Shown here piece by piece: positions 8,713 through 17,657 of a stretch of 64,000 bases of DNA. Both the position numbers and the translations under genes were made by a program. The DNA lies in contig CAVWPI010000006.1 of assembly GCA_963756895.1 (NCBI GenBank), forward strand, positions 124,001-188,000, written 5' to 3'. This DNA is from DASUAS01 sp963756895. Lineage in GTDB: Bacteria > Actinomycetota > Acidimicrobiia > IMCC26256 > DASPTH01. Positions within the stretch are counted from its first letter, which is position 1. Each line of letters opens with the position of its first letter. A model generated the notes under the pieces. It searched no databases, was not told the DNA's origin, and worked only from the letters and a program-made list of their open reading frames with translations.

Positions 8713-10299
8713 CTACTCCGCGGCTGCGGCCGCGACTGCGGCAGCAGCGGTGTCGGCGGTCGCCTGTTGGGCGGCCTCGTTGGCGAGCGCGGCGGCGAAG
8801 GTCTCCTTGAAGTCGGCCATCGCGTCGGCGAGCTCGTCGCCCGCGGGCAGCGCGCCCGTCGAGCGGATGTTGTCGACCAACGCGCCGTGGCGGGCCTGGA
8901 ACCACTCGTGCATGTCGGTCTCGAACCGCCGTATGTCGCTGATCTCGAGGTCGTCGAGCGCACCCGAGGTGCCGGCGAACACCGACAGGACCTGCAGCTC
9001 GACCGGCATCGGCGAGTTGAGCGGCTGCTTCAGCAGCTCGACCAACCGGTAGCCGCGCTCGAGCTGCGCCTTCGACACCGCGTCGAGGTCGGACGCGAAC
9101 GTGGCGAACGCCTCGAGGTCGCGGAACTGCGCGAGGTCGACCTTGAGCGTGCCGGCCACCGAGCGCATCGCCTTGATCTGCGCGGCACCACCCACGCGGG
9201 ACACCGAGATGCCCACGTCGACGGCGGGACGCACACCGGAGCGGAACAGGTTCTCCTGCAGGTAGATCTGGCCGTCGGTGATCGAGATCACGTTGGTGGG
9301 GATGTACGCCGAGACGTCGCCCGCCTTGGTCTCGATGACCGGCAGCGCGGTGAGCGAGCCGGCGCCGAGCGCGTCGCTGAGCTTCGCGGCACGCTCGAGC
9401 AGACGGCTGTGGAGGTAGAAGACGTCGCCGGGGTACGCCTCACGACCCGGCGGGCGACGCAGCAGCAGCGACATCTGGCGGTACGACTCCGCCTGCTTCG
9501 ACAGGTCGTCGTACACCACGAGCGCGTGCTCGCCGTTGTCCATCCAGTGCTGACCGATCGCGCATCCGGCGTAGGGGGCGAGGTACTTGAAGACGGCTTC
9601 GTCGGCAGCGGGCGCGTTGACCACCACCGTGTAGTCCATCGCACCGTGCTCCTCGAGCGTGGCGACGGTCTGCGCGACGGTCGAGCCCTTCTGGCCGATC
9701 GCGACGTAGATGCACTTCACGCCCTGGCCCTTCTGGGCGAGGATCGTGTCGATCGCGACGGTGGTCTTGCCCGTCTTGCGGTCGCCGATGATGAGCTCAC
9801 GCTGGCCGCGGCCGACGGGCGTCATCGCGTCGATGGCCTTGATGCCGGTTTGCAGCGGTTCGTGCACCGGCTGGCGGCCGACGATACCGGGCGCCTGCAC
9901 CTCGAGGCGCCGGACCTCGGTGGTCGCGATCGGGCCCTTGCCGTCGATCGCACGTCCGAGCGAGTCGACCACACGACCGATCAGCGCGTCGCCGACGGGG
10001 ACCGAGAGGATGCGTCCGGTCGCCTTGACCGCGCCACCCTCTTCGACGTGACTGGCCTCGCCGAGCACGACCGCGCCGATCGATGCCTCGTCGAGGTTCA
10101 GCGCGAGACCGAGGGTGCCCCCCTCGAACTCGAGCACCTCGTTGACCGAGGTCTCGGGCAGCCCGGCGACGCGCGCGATGCCGTCACCCACCTCGAGCAC
10201 CTGGCCGACGTTGGCCGAGTCGAGGGAGGGCGCGAACGTGGACACGTGCGCCTTGAGCGCGGCGGCGATCTCTTCGACGTTGATGGTCAGCTCTGCCAT
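8713..10299 (-). CDS. atpA: F1Fo ATP synthase subunit alpha
   Basis: 528 residues. P-loop GDRKTGKT at about 172-179; the segment DVGISVSRVGGAAQ carries the arginine finger that reaches the catalytic site on beta. The C-terminal tail is Ala-rich (QQATADTAAAAVAAAAAE), an extension beyond the usual end. It is followed by atpG after 9 nt and preceded by atpH after 41 nt. Confidence 0.98.
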   Translation of the reverse strand: MAELTINVEEIAAALKAHVSTFAPSLDSANVGQVLEVGDGIARVAGLPETSVNEVLEFEGGTLGLALNLDEASIGAVVLGEASHVEEGGAVKATGRILSVPVGDALIGRVVDSLGRAIDGKGPIATTEVRRLEVQAPGIVGRQPVHEPLQTGIKAIDAMTPVGRGQRELIIGDRKTGKTTVAIDTILAQKGQGVKCIYVAIGQKGSTVAQTVATLEEHGAMDYTVVVNAPAADEAVFKYLAPYAGCAIGQHWMDNGEHALVVYDDLSKQAESYRQMSLLLRRPPGREAYPGDVFYLHSRLLERAAKLSDALGAGSLTALPVIETKAGDVSAYIPTNVISITDGQIYLQENLFRSGVRPAVDVGISVSRVGGAAQIKAMRSVAGTLKVDLAQFRDLEAFATFASDLDAVSKAQLERGYRLVELLKQPLNSPMPVELQVLSVFAGTSGALDDLEISDIRRFETDMHEWFQARHGALVDNIRSTGALPAGDELADAMADFKETFAAALANEAAQQATADTAAAAVAAAAAE

Positions 10300-10340
10300 C
10301 TGGTTCCTTCCGAGTGTTTCTGGCCGCGGTGTTTCTCTGG

Positions 10341-10874
10341 CTAGATCTGTTCGCGCAGCTGGTCGAGGCGGTGACGCACGGACCCGTCGATGATGAGGTC
10401 GCCCATCTTGGTGACGATGCCGCCCATCACGTCCGGGTCGAGCACGACCTTGACCTCGACGTTCTTGCGGGTTGCCTGGCTCAGTGCCACGCGCAGGCGT
10501 TCGACGTCCGCGTCGCTCAGCGGTACGGCACTGCGGACCTCGGCGACCTCGTGCGCGCGCTCGGCAACCGCGAGCTCCACGAACTTGTCGACGATCTGCT
10601 CGAGCTCCCCGGCCCGGCCCGACACCACCACGGCGAGCACCAACGCCTGGGAAGTGGCGAGCGCCTTGCGCTCGAGGAGGTCCTGGATCACCGCGACCTT
10701 GCGGGCGAGCGGCAGGTTCGGATCGGTGAGCGCCAGCCGCAGTTCGTCGGACGCGTTGTAGGCGCGCGCGAAGCGGAAGAGCTCGTCCTCCACCTCGGCC
10801 AGGTGGCCCTCGGTCCGCGCGACCTCGAGGAACGCCCTGGCGTAGGACTCGACGCGGTCGCTGGTCTCGCTCAC
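10341..10874 (-). CDS. atpH: F1Fo ATP synthase subunit delta
   Basis: 177 residues, the OSCP/delta family. The N-terminal six-helix domain begins RVESYARAFLEVARTEGHLAEVEDEL, and the C-terminal strand has VKVVLDPDVMGGIVTKMGDLIIDGSV, the delta signature. It links the peripheral stalk (atpF) to the F1 head. It starts 1 nt after the atpF stop. The unfused delta differs from mycobacteria, where delta is fused to a second b subunit. Confidence 0.95.
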   Translation of the reverse strand: MSETSDRVESYARAFLEVARTEGHLAEVEDELFRFARAYNASDELRLALTDPNLPLARKVAVIQDLLERKALATSQALVLAVVVSGRAGELEQIVDKFVELAVAERAHEVAEVRSAVPLSDADVERLRVALSQATRKNVEVKVVLDPDVMGGIVTKMGDLIIDGSVRHRLDQLREQI

Positions 10875-10875
10875 G

Positions 10876-11550
10876 TCAGTTGCTCCCGACCTGCGCGATG
10901 TAGCTGTCGATCAGGGCGCGCTGGGTGTCGGCGTCGAGGTTGTGCTCGACGACCTTCTCCGCCAGCTCGATCGAGAGGTCCTTCACCGACGCCTGGAGGT
11001 CGGCCTGGGCCCGCTCGGTGGCGAGACGGATGTCTTCGTTGGCGCGTGCCTTGATCTCGCTGGCCTCGGTCTCGGCCCGGGCGATGACGTCGGCGCGCAC
11101 CCGCTCGGCGTCACCACGCGCGGATTCGAGGATCTCGACCGCTTCCTGACGCGAGTCCTGGATCTTCTGGCGGTAGTCGTCCCGTTCCCGCTCGGCCTCG
11201 GCCTTGGCGCTCTCCGCCCCCTCGAGGTCCTCGCGGATCTTGTCCTGCCGGTCCTGCATCGTCTTCTTCAGCACCGGGAACGCGAACTTGACCAGCACCG
11301 CGAGCACGATCAGGAACGCGATCGATCCCCAGATCATCTCGGGGACGGCCGGAGTGACGATGCTCTTCGCCTTGTGGCAGTCCTCGACCGCGTTCGAGAG
11401 GTCGGAGGTGGGGCCGTCGAGCGCCTTCTCGAGGCACTCCTTCAACTCCTTGTTCGCCTCGACCGACGGGTCGGCACTCGCGGGCTGCGCGAGCACGAAC
11501 AACATCGCTCCGCCCAGCAACGCTGCTGCGAGCAACCTACGGATGCGCAT
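10876..11550 (-). CDS. atpF: F1Fo ATP synthase subunit b with signal peptide and extra N-terminal domain
   Basis: 224 residues, longer than the usual ~160-185. Residues 1-26 look like a signal peptide (LLAAALLGGAMLFVLAQPASA). Residues 27-70 are a polar segment with cysteines at about 39 and 58. The membrane helix is at about 72-93 (EMIWGSIAFLIVLAVLVKFAF) and is followed by a long charged coiled coil ending in SIELAEKVVEHNLD. The ATG at 11550 is chosen because GGAAGGA lies 6-9 nt upstream and it gives the signal peptide its proper start. It forms the peripheral stalk. Confidence 0.93.
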   Translation of the reverse strand: MRIRRLLAAALLGGAMLFVLAQPASADPSVEANKELKECLEKALDGPTSDLSNAVEDCHKAKSIVTPAVPEMIWGSIAFLIVLAVLVKFAFPVLKKTMQDRQDKIREDLEGAESAKAEAERERDDYRQKIQDSRQEAVEILESARGDAERVRADVIARAETEASEIKARANEDIRLATERAQADLQASVKDLSIELAEKVVEHNLDADTQRALIDSYIAQVGSN

Positions 11551-11613
11551 GGCGCGTCCTTCCTTCACAGGTCAATGTGCGCCGTCGACCAGAACCGGCC
11601 GTGGCGCGGCGGG

Positions 11614-11856
11614 TCAAATGAACTTGAGGACGAAACCGATGAGGGCGAGCGCCTCGGCGAACGCGATGCCGAGGAACATCGTGGTCCGCACGTTGCCGGC
11701 CATCTCGGGCTGGCGGGCCATCGCCTGCACCGACTGACCGACCAGGTAACCGATACCGATGCCGGGGCCGATGGCGGCGAGGCCGTAACCGACCGAACCG
11801 AGGCCGGACTTCAGGGCGTCCGCCTGCGTCACCGCCAGGCTCACGAACTCGTTCAC
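11614..11856 (-). CDS. atpE: F1Fo ATP synthase subunit c
   Basis: 80 residues, two membrane helices joined by the polar loop ARQPE at about 47-51. The ion-binding glutamate is residue 68 in GIAFAEALALIGF. The Ser/Thr next to the carboxylate and the Gln of helix 1 found in sodium-type rings are absent, so the ring is expected to carry protons. The glycine-rich first helix (GLAAIGPGIGIGYLVG) is typical. Confidence 0.97.
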   Translation of the reverse strand: MNEFVSLAVTQADALKSGLGSVGYGLAAIGPGIGIGYLVGQSVQAMARQPEMAGNVRTTMFLGIAFAEALALIGFVLKFI

Positions 11857-11920
11857 GCTGTCTCTCCTTGGTTGCTGGTGCTGGGTGGTTGGTGCGAATG
11901 GGATCGCCGACCGGGTTGTC

Positions 11921-12703
11921 TCAGTGCTCGGCGTGGAGCGACTCGTTGACGTAGACCGCGGTGAGGATGGTGAAGATGTACGCCTGCAGCACCGCGACGA
12001 GGAACTCGAACGCGGTCATGGCGATCAGGGCGAAGAACGGCAGGATGCCGAGGGGGATCTGCCAGATGCCGCTGTTGTGGTGGATGATCAACTCGCTGGT
12101 CATGATGCAGAACACCGCGAGCAGCACGTGGCCGGCGGCCATGTTGGCGAAGAGTCGCACCGCCAGCGAGAAGGGCCGGATGAAGTACTTCGAGATGATC
12201 TCGATCGGCACCACGAGGAGCAGGAGCGGGCCGGGCACGCCCGACGGCACCACGTTGCGGAAGTAGCCGAGCCCCTGGTGCTTGAACCCCACGAAGATGA
12301 AGATCAGCCAGGTCTGGATGGCCAGGTAGATCGGGATCGCGATGCGGGACGTCGCCGGGAAGTAGATGAACGGGAACGTCGACCAGATGTTGATGAAGAA
12401 GATCCAGAAGAAGAGCGTGGCGAGGAACGGCGCCCACTTGCGGCCGGACTCCGGGCCCATGACCTCGACCGCGATCTGCTGCTCGACGGTCTCGTAGCCC
12501 ATCTCGGCCATGTTCTGGAGCCCGACGGGCACCATCGCCTTCTTGCGGGAGCCCACGAGGAACAACCCGATGCAGAGGAGGGTCGAGATGAAGGCCATGA
12601 CGGCCGTCTTGTTGAACTCGAACCACTCGTGCTGTCCGAAGATGCCCCTGTATTCGAAGAGCTCGTTGACGTTGGGCAGGAGATCGGCGAGAACCGGGAC
12701 CAC
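11921..12703 (-). CDS. atpB: F1Fo ATP synthase subunit a
   Basis: 260 residues with five to six membrane helices. The essential arginine is about residue 183 in SLAVRLFANMAAGH, facing the c-ring; FEFLVAVLQAYIFTILTAVYV is the conserved last helix. It forms the proton half-channels of Fo. A 64-nt gap separates it from atpE. Confidence 0.97.
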   Translation of the reverse strand: MVPVLADLLPNVNELFEYRGIFGQHEWFEFNKTAVMAFISTLLCIGLFLVGSRKKAMVPVGLQNMAEMGYETVEQQIAVEVMGPESGRKWAPFLATLFFWIFFINIWSTFPFIYFPATSRIAIPIYLAIQTWLIFIFVGFKHQGLGYFRNVVPSGVPGPLLLLVVPIEIISKYFIRPFSLAVRLFANMAAGHVLLAVFCIMTSELIIHHNSGIWQIPLGILPFFALIAMTAFEFLVAVLQAYIFTILTAVYVNESLHAEH

Positions 12704-12712
12704 GCAGTGCTC

Positions 12713-13189
12713 CTAGGACTTCCGGGGCTTGAGCCCGGGGGACGCGAGACTGAAACTGATCGAGCGCATCTCCCAGAACAAGAGACCGAGATGCAGCACG
12801 AGCACGGACACGACGAAGACGTCGAGGTTCACGGCGTCGATCTGCTCCACCAGCAGACCCATGCCGAAGATCACCATGAGCCACACGAGGAACCCGCCCA
12901 GCGCGACGGCCATGATCATCGCGGGCGAGATGCGCGCCGCCCAACCGAGCAGCGCACCGGTGATGAGGAAGTTGGCGAGCACCACCACCAGGGCGAGCGC
13001 GACGCCGAGCGCGCCGCCGATGCCCTGCCAGATCCCGAGCGCGAGGATCGCCACCGGTGCCACCCAGAGCGCGTGGCGCGCGATGTCCTTGGCGATGCGC
13101 GACTCGATGCCGTCGGGATCGGGGACGGTGAGATCGGGAACCGTCGTGTCGGAAGGCGACATGCCGGAGGGAACTGCCGGTTCGGTCAT
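12713..13189 (-). CDS. AtpI-like membrane protein upstream of atpB
   Basis: 158 residues with four predicted membrane helices: ALWVAPVAILALGIWQGI, LGVALALVVVLANFLI, ISPAMIMAVALGGFLVWLMVIF and LDVFVVSVLVLHLGLLFW. Position (between atpZ and atpB) and topology match the AtpI-type proteins that assist c-ring or Fo assembly in many bacteria; sequence motifs are too weak for a firm name. The ATG at 13189 is preceded by GGAGGTGG. The stop of the upstream atpZ overlaps this start by 4 nt, so the two are coupled. Confidence 0.7.
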   Translation of the reverse strand: MTEPAVPSGMSPSDTTVPDLTVPDPDGIESRIAKDIARHALWVAPVAILALGIWQGIGGALGVALALVVVLANFLITGALLGWAARISPAMIMAVALGGFLVWLMVIFGMGLLVEQIDAVNLDVFVVSVLVLHLGLLFWEMRSISFSLASPGLKPRKS

Positions 13190-13497
13190 CGTCCACCTCC
13201 TGTGCTCGACGTCGATCGTGACCAGGGCTTGCCCTCGTCGTTGATCTCGCTGCGGGCGCGGTAGCGGTAGTACTGGCTGGCGAAGGTGCCGCCGGCGCCG
13301 AGCAGGAACCCGACGATGAGGAAGAGCGGCGCGGTGCCGAAGCTGCTGTCGGCCCAGAGACCGAGCAGCGTGAAGACCACGGTGGGGACGACGAGTTCGA
13401 GGCCACTGGCAAAGGCCTCGCCGCGGTACTTGTCTTCGCTGCGCGCCGCCTTGGGCACGAACAGCCATCGGACGAATCGTCGGAGCCGGGGTTTCAC
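13186..13497 (-). CDS. AtpZ/AtpI family protein
   Basis: 103 residues with two membrane helices: GLELVVPTVVFTLLGLWAD and GTAPLFLIVGFLLGAGGTFAS, the short AtpZ pattern. A GTG start at 13495-13497 is chosen because GGGGGAGGAAA precedes it by a few bases; a longer frame exists upstream but runs into the promoter. AtpZ forms a complex with AtpI linked to magnesium or calcium transport and Fo assembly. It is the first gene of the atp operon. Confidence 0.75.
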   Translation of the reverse strand: MKPRLRRFVRWLFVPKAARSEDKYRGEAFASGLELVVPTVVFTLLGLWADSSFGTAPLFLIVGFLLGAGGTFASQYYRYRARSEINDEGKPWSRSTSSTGGGR

Positions 13498-13561
13498 CGG
13501 CGGTTTCCTCCCCCGAGTGGACGCTTCGTTGCGACCCACTCCCGCTTGTGAATGCAAGCAC

Positions 13562-13591
13562 AAGCTAGTCGGCGCCCTCGCGAATCGTCAA
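13562..13591 (-). promoter_or_regulatory. promoter of the atp operon
   Basis: On the minus strand, -35 TTGACG (13586-13591), an 18-nt spacer and -10 TAGCTT (13562-13567). Transcription would begin near 13555, giving a leader of about 58 nt before the atpZ GTG. Confidence 0.6.
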
Positions 13592-13619
13592 ACCGGAGGG
13601 GCCTCGCGAGCGGATTTTT

Positions 13620-14829
13620 TCAGCCGCCGCCGCGAGATTCCCGCCGCGGGGCCAATTCCACCACGTCGGCGCCCGGCCCCTCGAGGGAGGTCTCGTCGGC
13701 GACCGACTCGGCGCCCGCATCCGGACCGCCTGCGCGGAGGCTGCGCACGCCGGGATGGAAGTAGATGTACAGCAGCAGACCCAACGCCCCGGCCGCGAGC
13801 GGGACCAGCGAATTGCCCGCGATTGGTGAACGTCGGGAGCAGCACGACGGCCGCGAGCAGGGCGGTCCACAGCCAGAGGATCACGACCGCGCGCCGTGGT
13901 CCGTGGCCCATGCGCATCAAGCGGTGGTGCAGGTGCTCGTGGTCGGCCTGCGCGAACGACTGGCGGCGCCAGATGCGGCGGATGAAGGAGAACACGGTGT
14001 CGACGATCGGTACCCCGAGGATCACCAACGGGATGGCGAGGGGCGCGAAGTACACGTAGGTCTGGCCCGGGAAGGGGTCGGCGGTGCGACCGCCGACCGT
14101 GATCGTGGTGGTGGCGAGGAGGAGACCGAGGAACATGGCCCCCGCGTCGCCCATGAAGATCCGCGCCGGGTTGAAGTTGTGGGGCAGGAAGCCCACGCAG
14201 ATCCCCACCGTGATCGCGGCCACGAGCGGACCCATGTTCGAGCCCTCGAGCAAGCCGGCCTTGAACAACCGGTCGGCGAAGAGGAACATCGCCGCCCCCG
14301 CGATGATCACGATGCCGCAGGCGAGGCCGTCGAGGCCGTCGATGAGGTTGACCGCGTTCGCCATCACCACGACCGTGAGCACGGTGACGAGCGGTGCCAG
14401 ATCGGGCGACAGCACCACGTACTCGTAGCTCGCGAACGGGACCCGGAAGTAGAGCATCGTCACGCCGAGCAACGACAGGACGCTGCCACTCAGGACCTGG
14501 CCGGCGATCTTCGCAGGCGGAGACACGTCGCGCAGATCGTCGATGGCGCCGACCACGAACATGATCGCGGCGGCGAGCAGGAGGCCGAGCGTCTCGGTGT
14601 CGTCGGCGAAGACCTCGTGGAACTGACCGAGTTGCGACGCCACCGCCATGGCGACGAGGAACCCGGCGAACATGCCCGCCCCGCCGAGCGACGGCGTGGG
14701 TTTCGTATGGACGCTCCGTGGCCCGGGCATCGCGATCGCGCCGATGCGGGGCGCGACCCAGCGCATGACGAACGTCAACAAGAAGGTGACGACGGCCGCG
14801 ATGCCGGCGACGGTCAGATACCCGGGCAC
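13620..14829 (-). CDS. wecA: undecaprenyl-phosphate GlcNAc-1-phosphate transferase (WecA/MraY family; one frame break)
   Basis: About 400 residues with about ten membrane helices. It transfers a sugar-1-phosphate from UDP-sugar to undecaprenyl phosphate, starting wall-polymer synthesis. Diagnostic sites: GAIDDLRD (Asp pair for magnesium), NLIDGLDGLA and DHEHLHHRLMRMG. The gene sits before the atp operon as rfe does in mycobacteria. The frame breaks near 13820: TNRG should continue NSLVPLAAGALGLLLYIYFHPGV, a last membrane helix, to a TGA at 13620-13622; an extra G in a GGG run would explain it. GTG start with GAGG just upstream. Confidence 0.9.
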
Positions 14830-14900
14830 CCAACCTCGTTCCCGTCACGGCGTGAGCCGCCGAAGCCGTCGCACGCCTGGGCTTCTTTCATTGCTGCCCT

Positions 14901-16170
14901 TTACGCGCTTGCGGGGTAGGGAGTGAAGGAGGAGCAGAGCTCGGCGGCTTGGGCCTTGACCTCTTCGGCGATGTGGTCGTCGTCGACCTTCCTCAGCACT
15001 TGCGCGATGAGGGAGGAGATCTGCTGCATCTCCCCTTCTTTCATGCCTGCTGTCGTGACGGCGGCGGTGCCGAGGCGGAGGCCGCTGGTGACGAAGGGCT
15101 TCTCGGGGTCGTTGGGGATCGCGTTCTTGTTGCAGGTGACGCCGGCGCGGTCGAGGGCCTCCTGGGCCACCTTGCCGGTGACGCCGAAGGGGCGCAGGTC
15201 GACCAGCATGAGGTGGTTGTCGGTGCCGCCGGAGACGATGCGGAAGCCTTCGGCCGCGAGGGCTTCGGCGAGGGCGTTGGCGTTCTTGACGATCTGGTGC
15301 GCGTAGGTCTTGAACTCGGGCTGTTGCGCTTCTTCGAAGGCCACGGCCTTGGCGGCGACGACGTGCATGAGCGGCCCGCCCTGGAGGCCGGGGAACACCG
15401 CCTTGTCGATCGCGGTGGCGTACTCCTCGCGGCACATGATCGCTCCGGCGCGCGGGCCGCGCAGCGTCTTGTGCGTGGTGGTGGTGACCACGTCGGCGTA
15501 CGGCACGGGCGACGGGTGCGCGCCGCCGGCGATGAGTCCGGCGATGTGCGCGGCATCGACCATGAGGAGCGCGTCCGCACGCGTCGGCGATGTCGCGGAA
15601 GGCCGCGAAGTCGATGGTGCGCGGGTAGGCCGTAGCCCCGGCGATGATGAGCTTCGGGCGCTCGGCCAGCGCGATGGCGCGCACCTCGTCGTGGTCGATG
15701 CGCTCGGAATCGCGGTCGACGCCGTAGGCGACGAAGTCGTAGAGGCGGCCGCTGGCGTTGACCGGCGAGCCGTGGGTGAGGTGACCACCCTGGTCGAGGC
15801 GCATGCCCATGACCTTGTCGCCGGGCTCGAGCAGGGCGAGGTAGGTGGCCATGTTGGCGTTGGCCCCGGAGTGCGGCTGCACGTTGGCGTGGTCGGCGCC
15901 GAACAGCTCGCACAGGCGCCCGCGGGCGAGCTCCTCGGCCTCGTCGACCACGAAGTTGCCGCCGTAGTAGCGCTTGGCCGGGTAGCCCTCGGAGTACTTG
16001 TTGGTGAGCACCGAGCCCTGCGCCGCCATCACCGCCGGCGACGTGAAGTTCTCCGACGCGATCAGCTGGATCGTGGTGTTCTGGCGCTCGGTCTCGCGGA
16101 CGATGATGTCGGCGATCGCCGGATCGGTGGCGCGGAGCGCCTCGAAATCGGGCGTGGGCGAGCTGGTCAC
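14901..16170 (-). CDS. glyA: serine hydroxymethyltransferase (one frame break)
   Basis: About 422 residues; converts serine and tetrahydrofolate to glycine and 5,10-methylene-THF with PLP. Motifs: LIASENFTSPAVM, YYGGNFVVDEAEELA, QPHSGANANMATYLALL, and the PLP lysine in TTTTHKTLRGPRAG. The frame breaks near 15580, between FRDIADACG and ALLMVDAAHIAG; one extra base explains it. The GTG start overlaps the rpiB stop by 4 nt (GTGA), so the two are translationally coupled. Confidence 0.95.
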
Positions 16171-16616
16171 AGGATCTCTCCGTTCTCGAGCGCGGTGATC
16201 TCGTCGATGCGGCGCTGGTGACGGCCGCCCTCGAAGTCGGTGGTGAGCCAGACCCGCAGGATCTCGTCGGCCAGGCCCTCGCCCACCACCCGCGCTCCGA
16301 TCGAGAGCACGTTGGCATCGTTGTGGCGGCGCGAGAACTCGGCGGTGTACAGGTCGTTGCACAGCGCGGCGCGCACGCCCTTCACCTTGTTGGCCGAGAG
16401 CTGCTCGCCCTGGCCGCTGCCGCCGAGCACGATGCCGCGCTCCGCATCGCCGTCGGCGACCGCGCGCCCGACGCGCGAGCAGTAGATCGGGTAGTCGACC
16501 GGTTCCTCGGAATCGGTGCCGAGGTCGGTGACGTCGTGACCGTCGTCCTTCAGGACGGCGATGAGATGCTCCTTCAGGCGGAAGCCCGCATGGTCGGAGC
16601 CGATGGCGATCCGCAT
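16167..16616 (-). CDS. rpiB: ribose-5-phosphate isomerase B
   Basis: 149 residues, the standard RpiB/LacAB length. It interconverts ribose 5-phosphate and ribulose 5-phosphate. MRIAIGSDHAGFRLKEHL is the family N-terminus; GIVLGGSGQGEQLSANKVKG is the active-site block, with Ser where other enzymes have Cys or Thr; HNDANVLSIGARV follows. The ATG at 16616 is set by the family start. A TACACT hexamer at 16644-16649 (minus strand) may be its -10 box. Confidence 0.93.
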   Translation of the reverse strand: MRIAIGSDHAGFRLKEHLIAVLKDDGHDVTDLGTDSEEPVDYPIYCSRVGRAVADGDAERGIVLGGSGQGEQLSANKVKGVRAALCNDLYTAEFSRRHNDANVLSIGARVVGEGLADEILRVWLTTDFEGGRHQRRIDEITALENGEIL

Positions 16617-16709
16617 GGGCGCTCCCGCGTCGGCGACCCGGCCAGTGTAGAGAAGGCCACCGTGAAGGGGCGTCACGGACCCGGTCCCCGCCCGAGGCGG
16701 ATGCTGCTG

Positions 16710-17481
16710 CTACTCGCCGCCGCCGAACGCTCGGGTGAACTGCTGCCTCGTGGCGAGCACGAGCTCGAGGTCGTGCCCGAGCGCGGTCCTCGCCTGGGCG
16801 GTGAGCTGGAACCCGGCGAGCGCCGCCTCGTACGCCTCCACTTCTGCGGTGTAGATGGGCAGGGTGTCGGTCAGCGCGTCGCCGTAGTCGAGCGGGCCTT
16901 CCGGTGGCACCGCGATGACTTTGGTCAGCATCGCCGTGCGGTTGGCAAAGGTGGTCGACAGCGTCGTCTGGAGAGCGGTGACGACGGTACCGTTCGTCAT
17001 CCCGTTGAAGAACGGGAAGAGCTTCATCGCGATCTGGTGTTCGAGGCGGAAGATCTCGACGACCTTCAGCGGACCCATGTGGGCCATTCCGAGCTGGTGC
17101 GCTTGCGCCAGCTTGACCCGGAGATCGGCGAGCGCCGTGGTCGCGAAGTTGTTCTGACGGTTCGTGAGGTACACCACGGCCGTGGTCAGGGCGGTCCGCG
17201 CCGCGCGCATGGCCATGGCGAACGGCGTCGGGGCGGCTTGTGCGGTGACGCCTGCGTCCGGCGCAGCAGTGGCGGGCGGCGCGGCCGGCGCGGTCGTCGC
17301 CGGCGGTGCGGCGTCGGCGGTGTCGTCCTGGGCCGGGCCGGTGGTGGTGGTCGAGTCCGCCCGCACCGGCGGCCAGCGGCGAGACCACGACGAGGCCCAC
17401 GACGAGACTCAACACCGTGACCGCGATGCCTCGTCCGAATCGCCGGCGGGCGTGTGTCGAGACGTGGTCAGGAACGAGCAC
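16710..17481 (-). CDS. secreted helical protein of unknown function (one frame break)
   Basis: About 256 residues. The N-terminal frame gives a signal sequence (RRRFGRGIAVTVLSLVVGL, then VVVSPLAAGA). Near 17370 the frame shifts into a Thr/Ala/Pro-rich linker (DSTTTTGPAQDDTADAAPP) and then an all-helical domain with TALTTAVVYLTNRQNNFATT, FRLEHQIAMKLFPFFNGMTNG and AEVEAYEAALAGFQLTAQAR. I do not recognise the family. It may be an exported, wall-associated protein. The GTG start at 17481 has no good ribosome site and is uncertain. Confidence 0.5.
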
Positions 17482-17644
17482 GGGTCAACTCCCGTGTGCG
17501 TGTGATGAACCAGACCGCGCGTCGGTGCCGGAGGTCGGCGGCACCGCGGTGACCTTCACTGTCGCACCGACCCTTCCTCGCTCACATTCCACGATCGTGC
17601 AATCTCTTCGGGCGACGGTGCGCTGTCGCCGGTCGGGCGGCCCG

Positions 17645-17650
17645 TAGCCT
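17645..17650 (+). promoter_or_regulatory. -10-like hexamer of a leaderless promoter
   Basis: TAGCCT, 7 nt before the GTG start of the nuclease gene at 17658. Confidence 0.4.
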
Positions 17651-17657
17651 GCAGGCC

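Noticed and set aside
3636..10344. Long plus-strand open frames over the beta-helix and atp genes.
   Set aside because: They are antisense to well-recognised genes and have the Arg/Glu/Val/Asp-skewed composition of reversed high-GC coding sequence.
13577..13620. CTCGCGA ... TCGCGAG followed by TTTTTT on the plus strand, looking like an intrinsic terminator.
   Set aside because: No plus-strand gene lies upstream, the loop is 20 nt, and the left arm falls inside the spacer of the minus-strand atp promoter.
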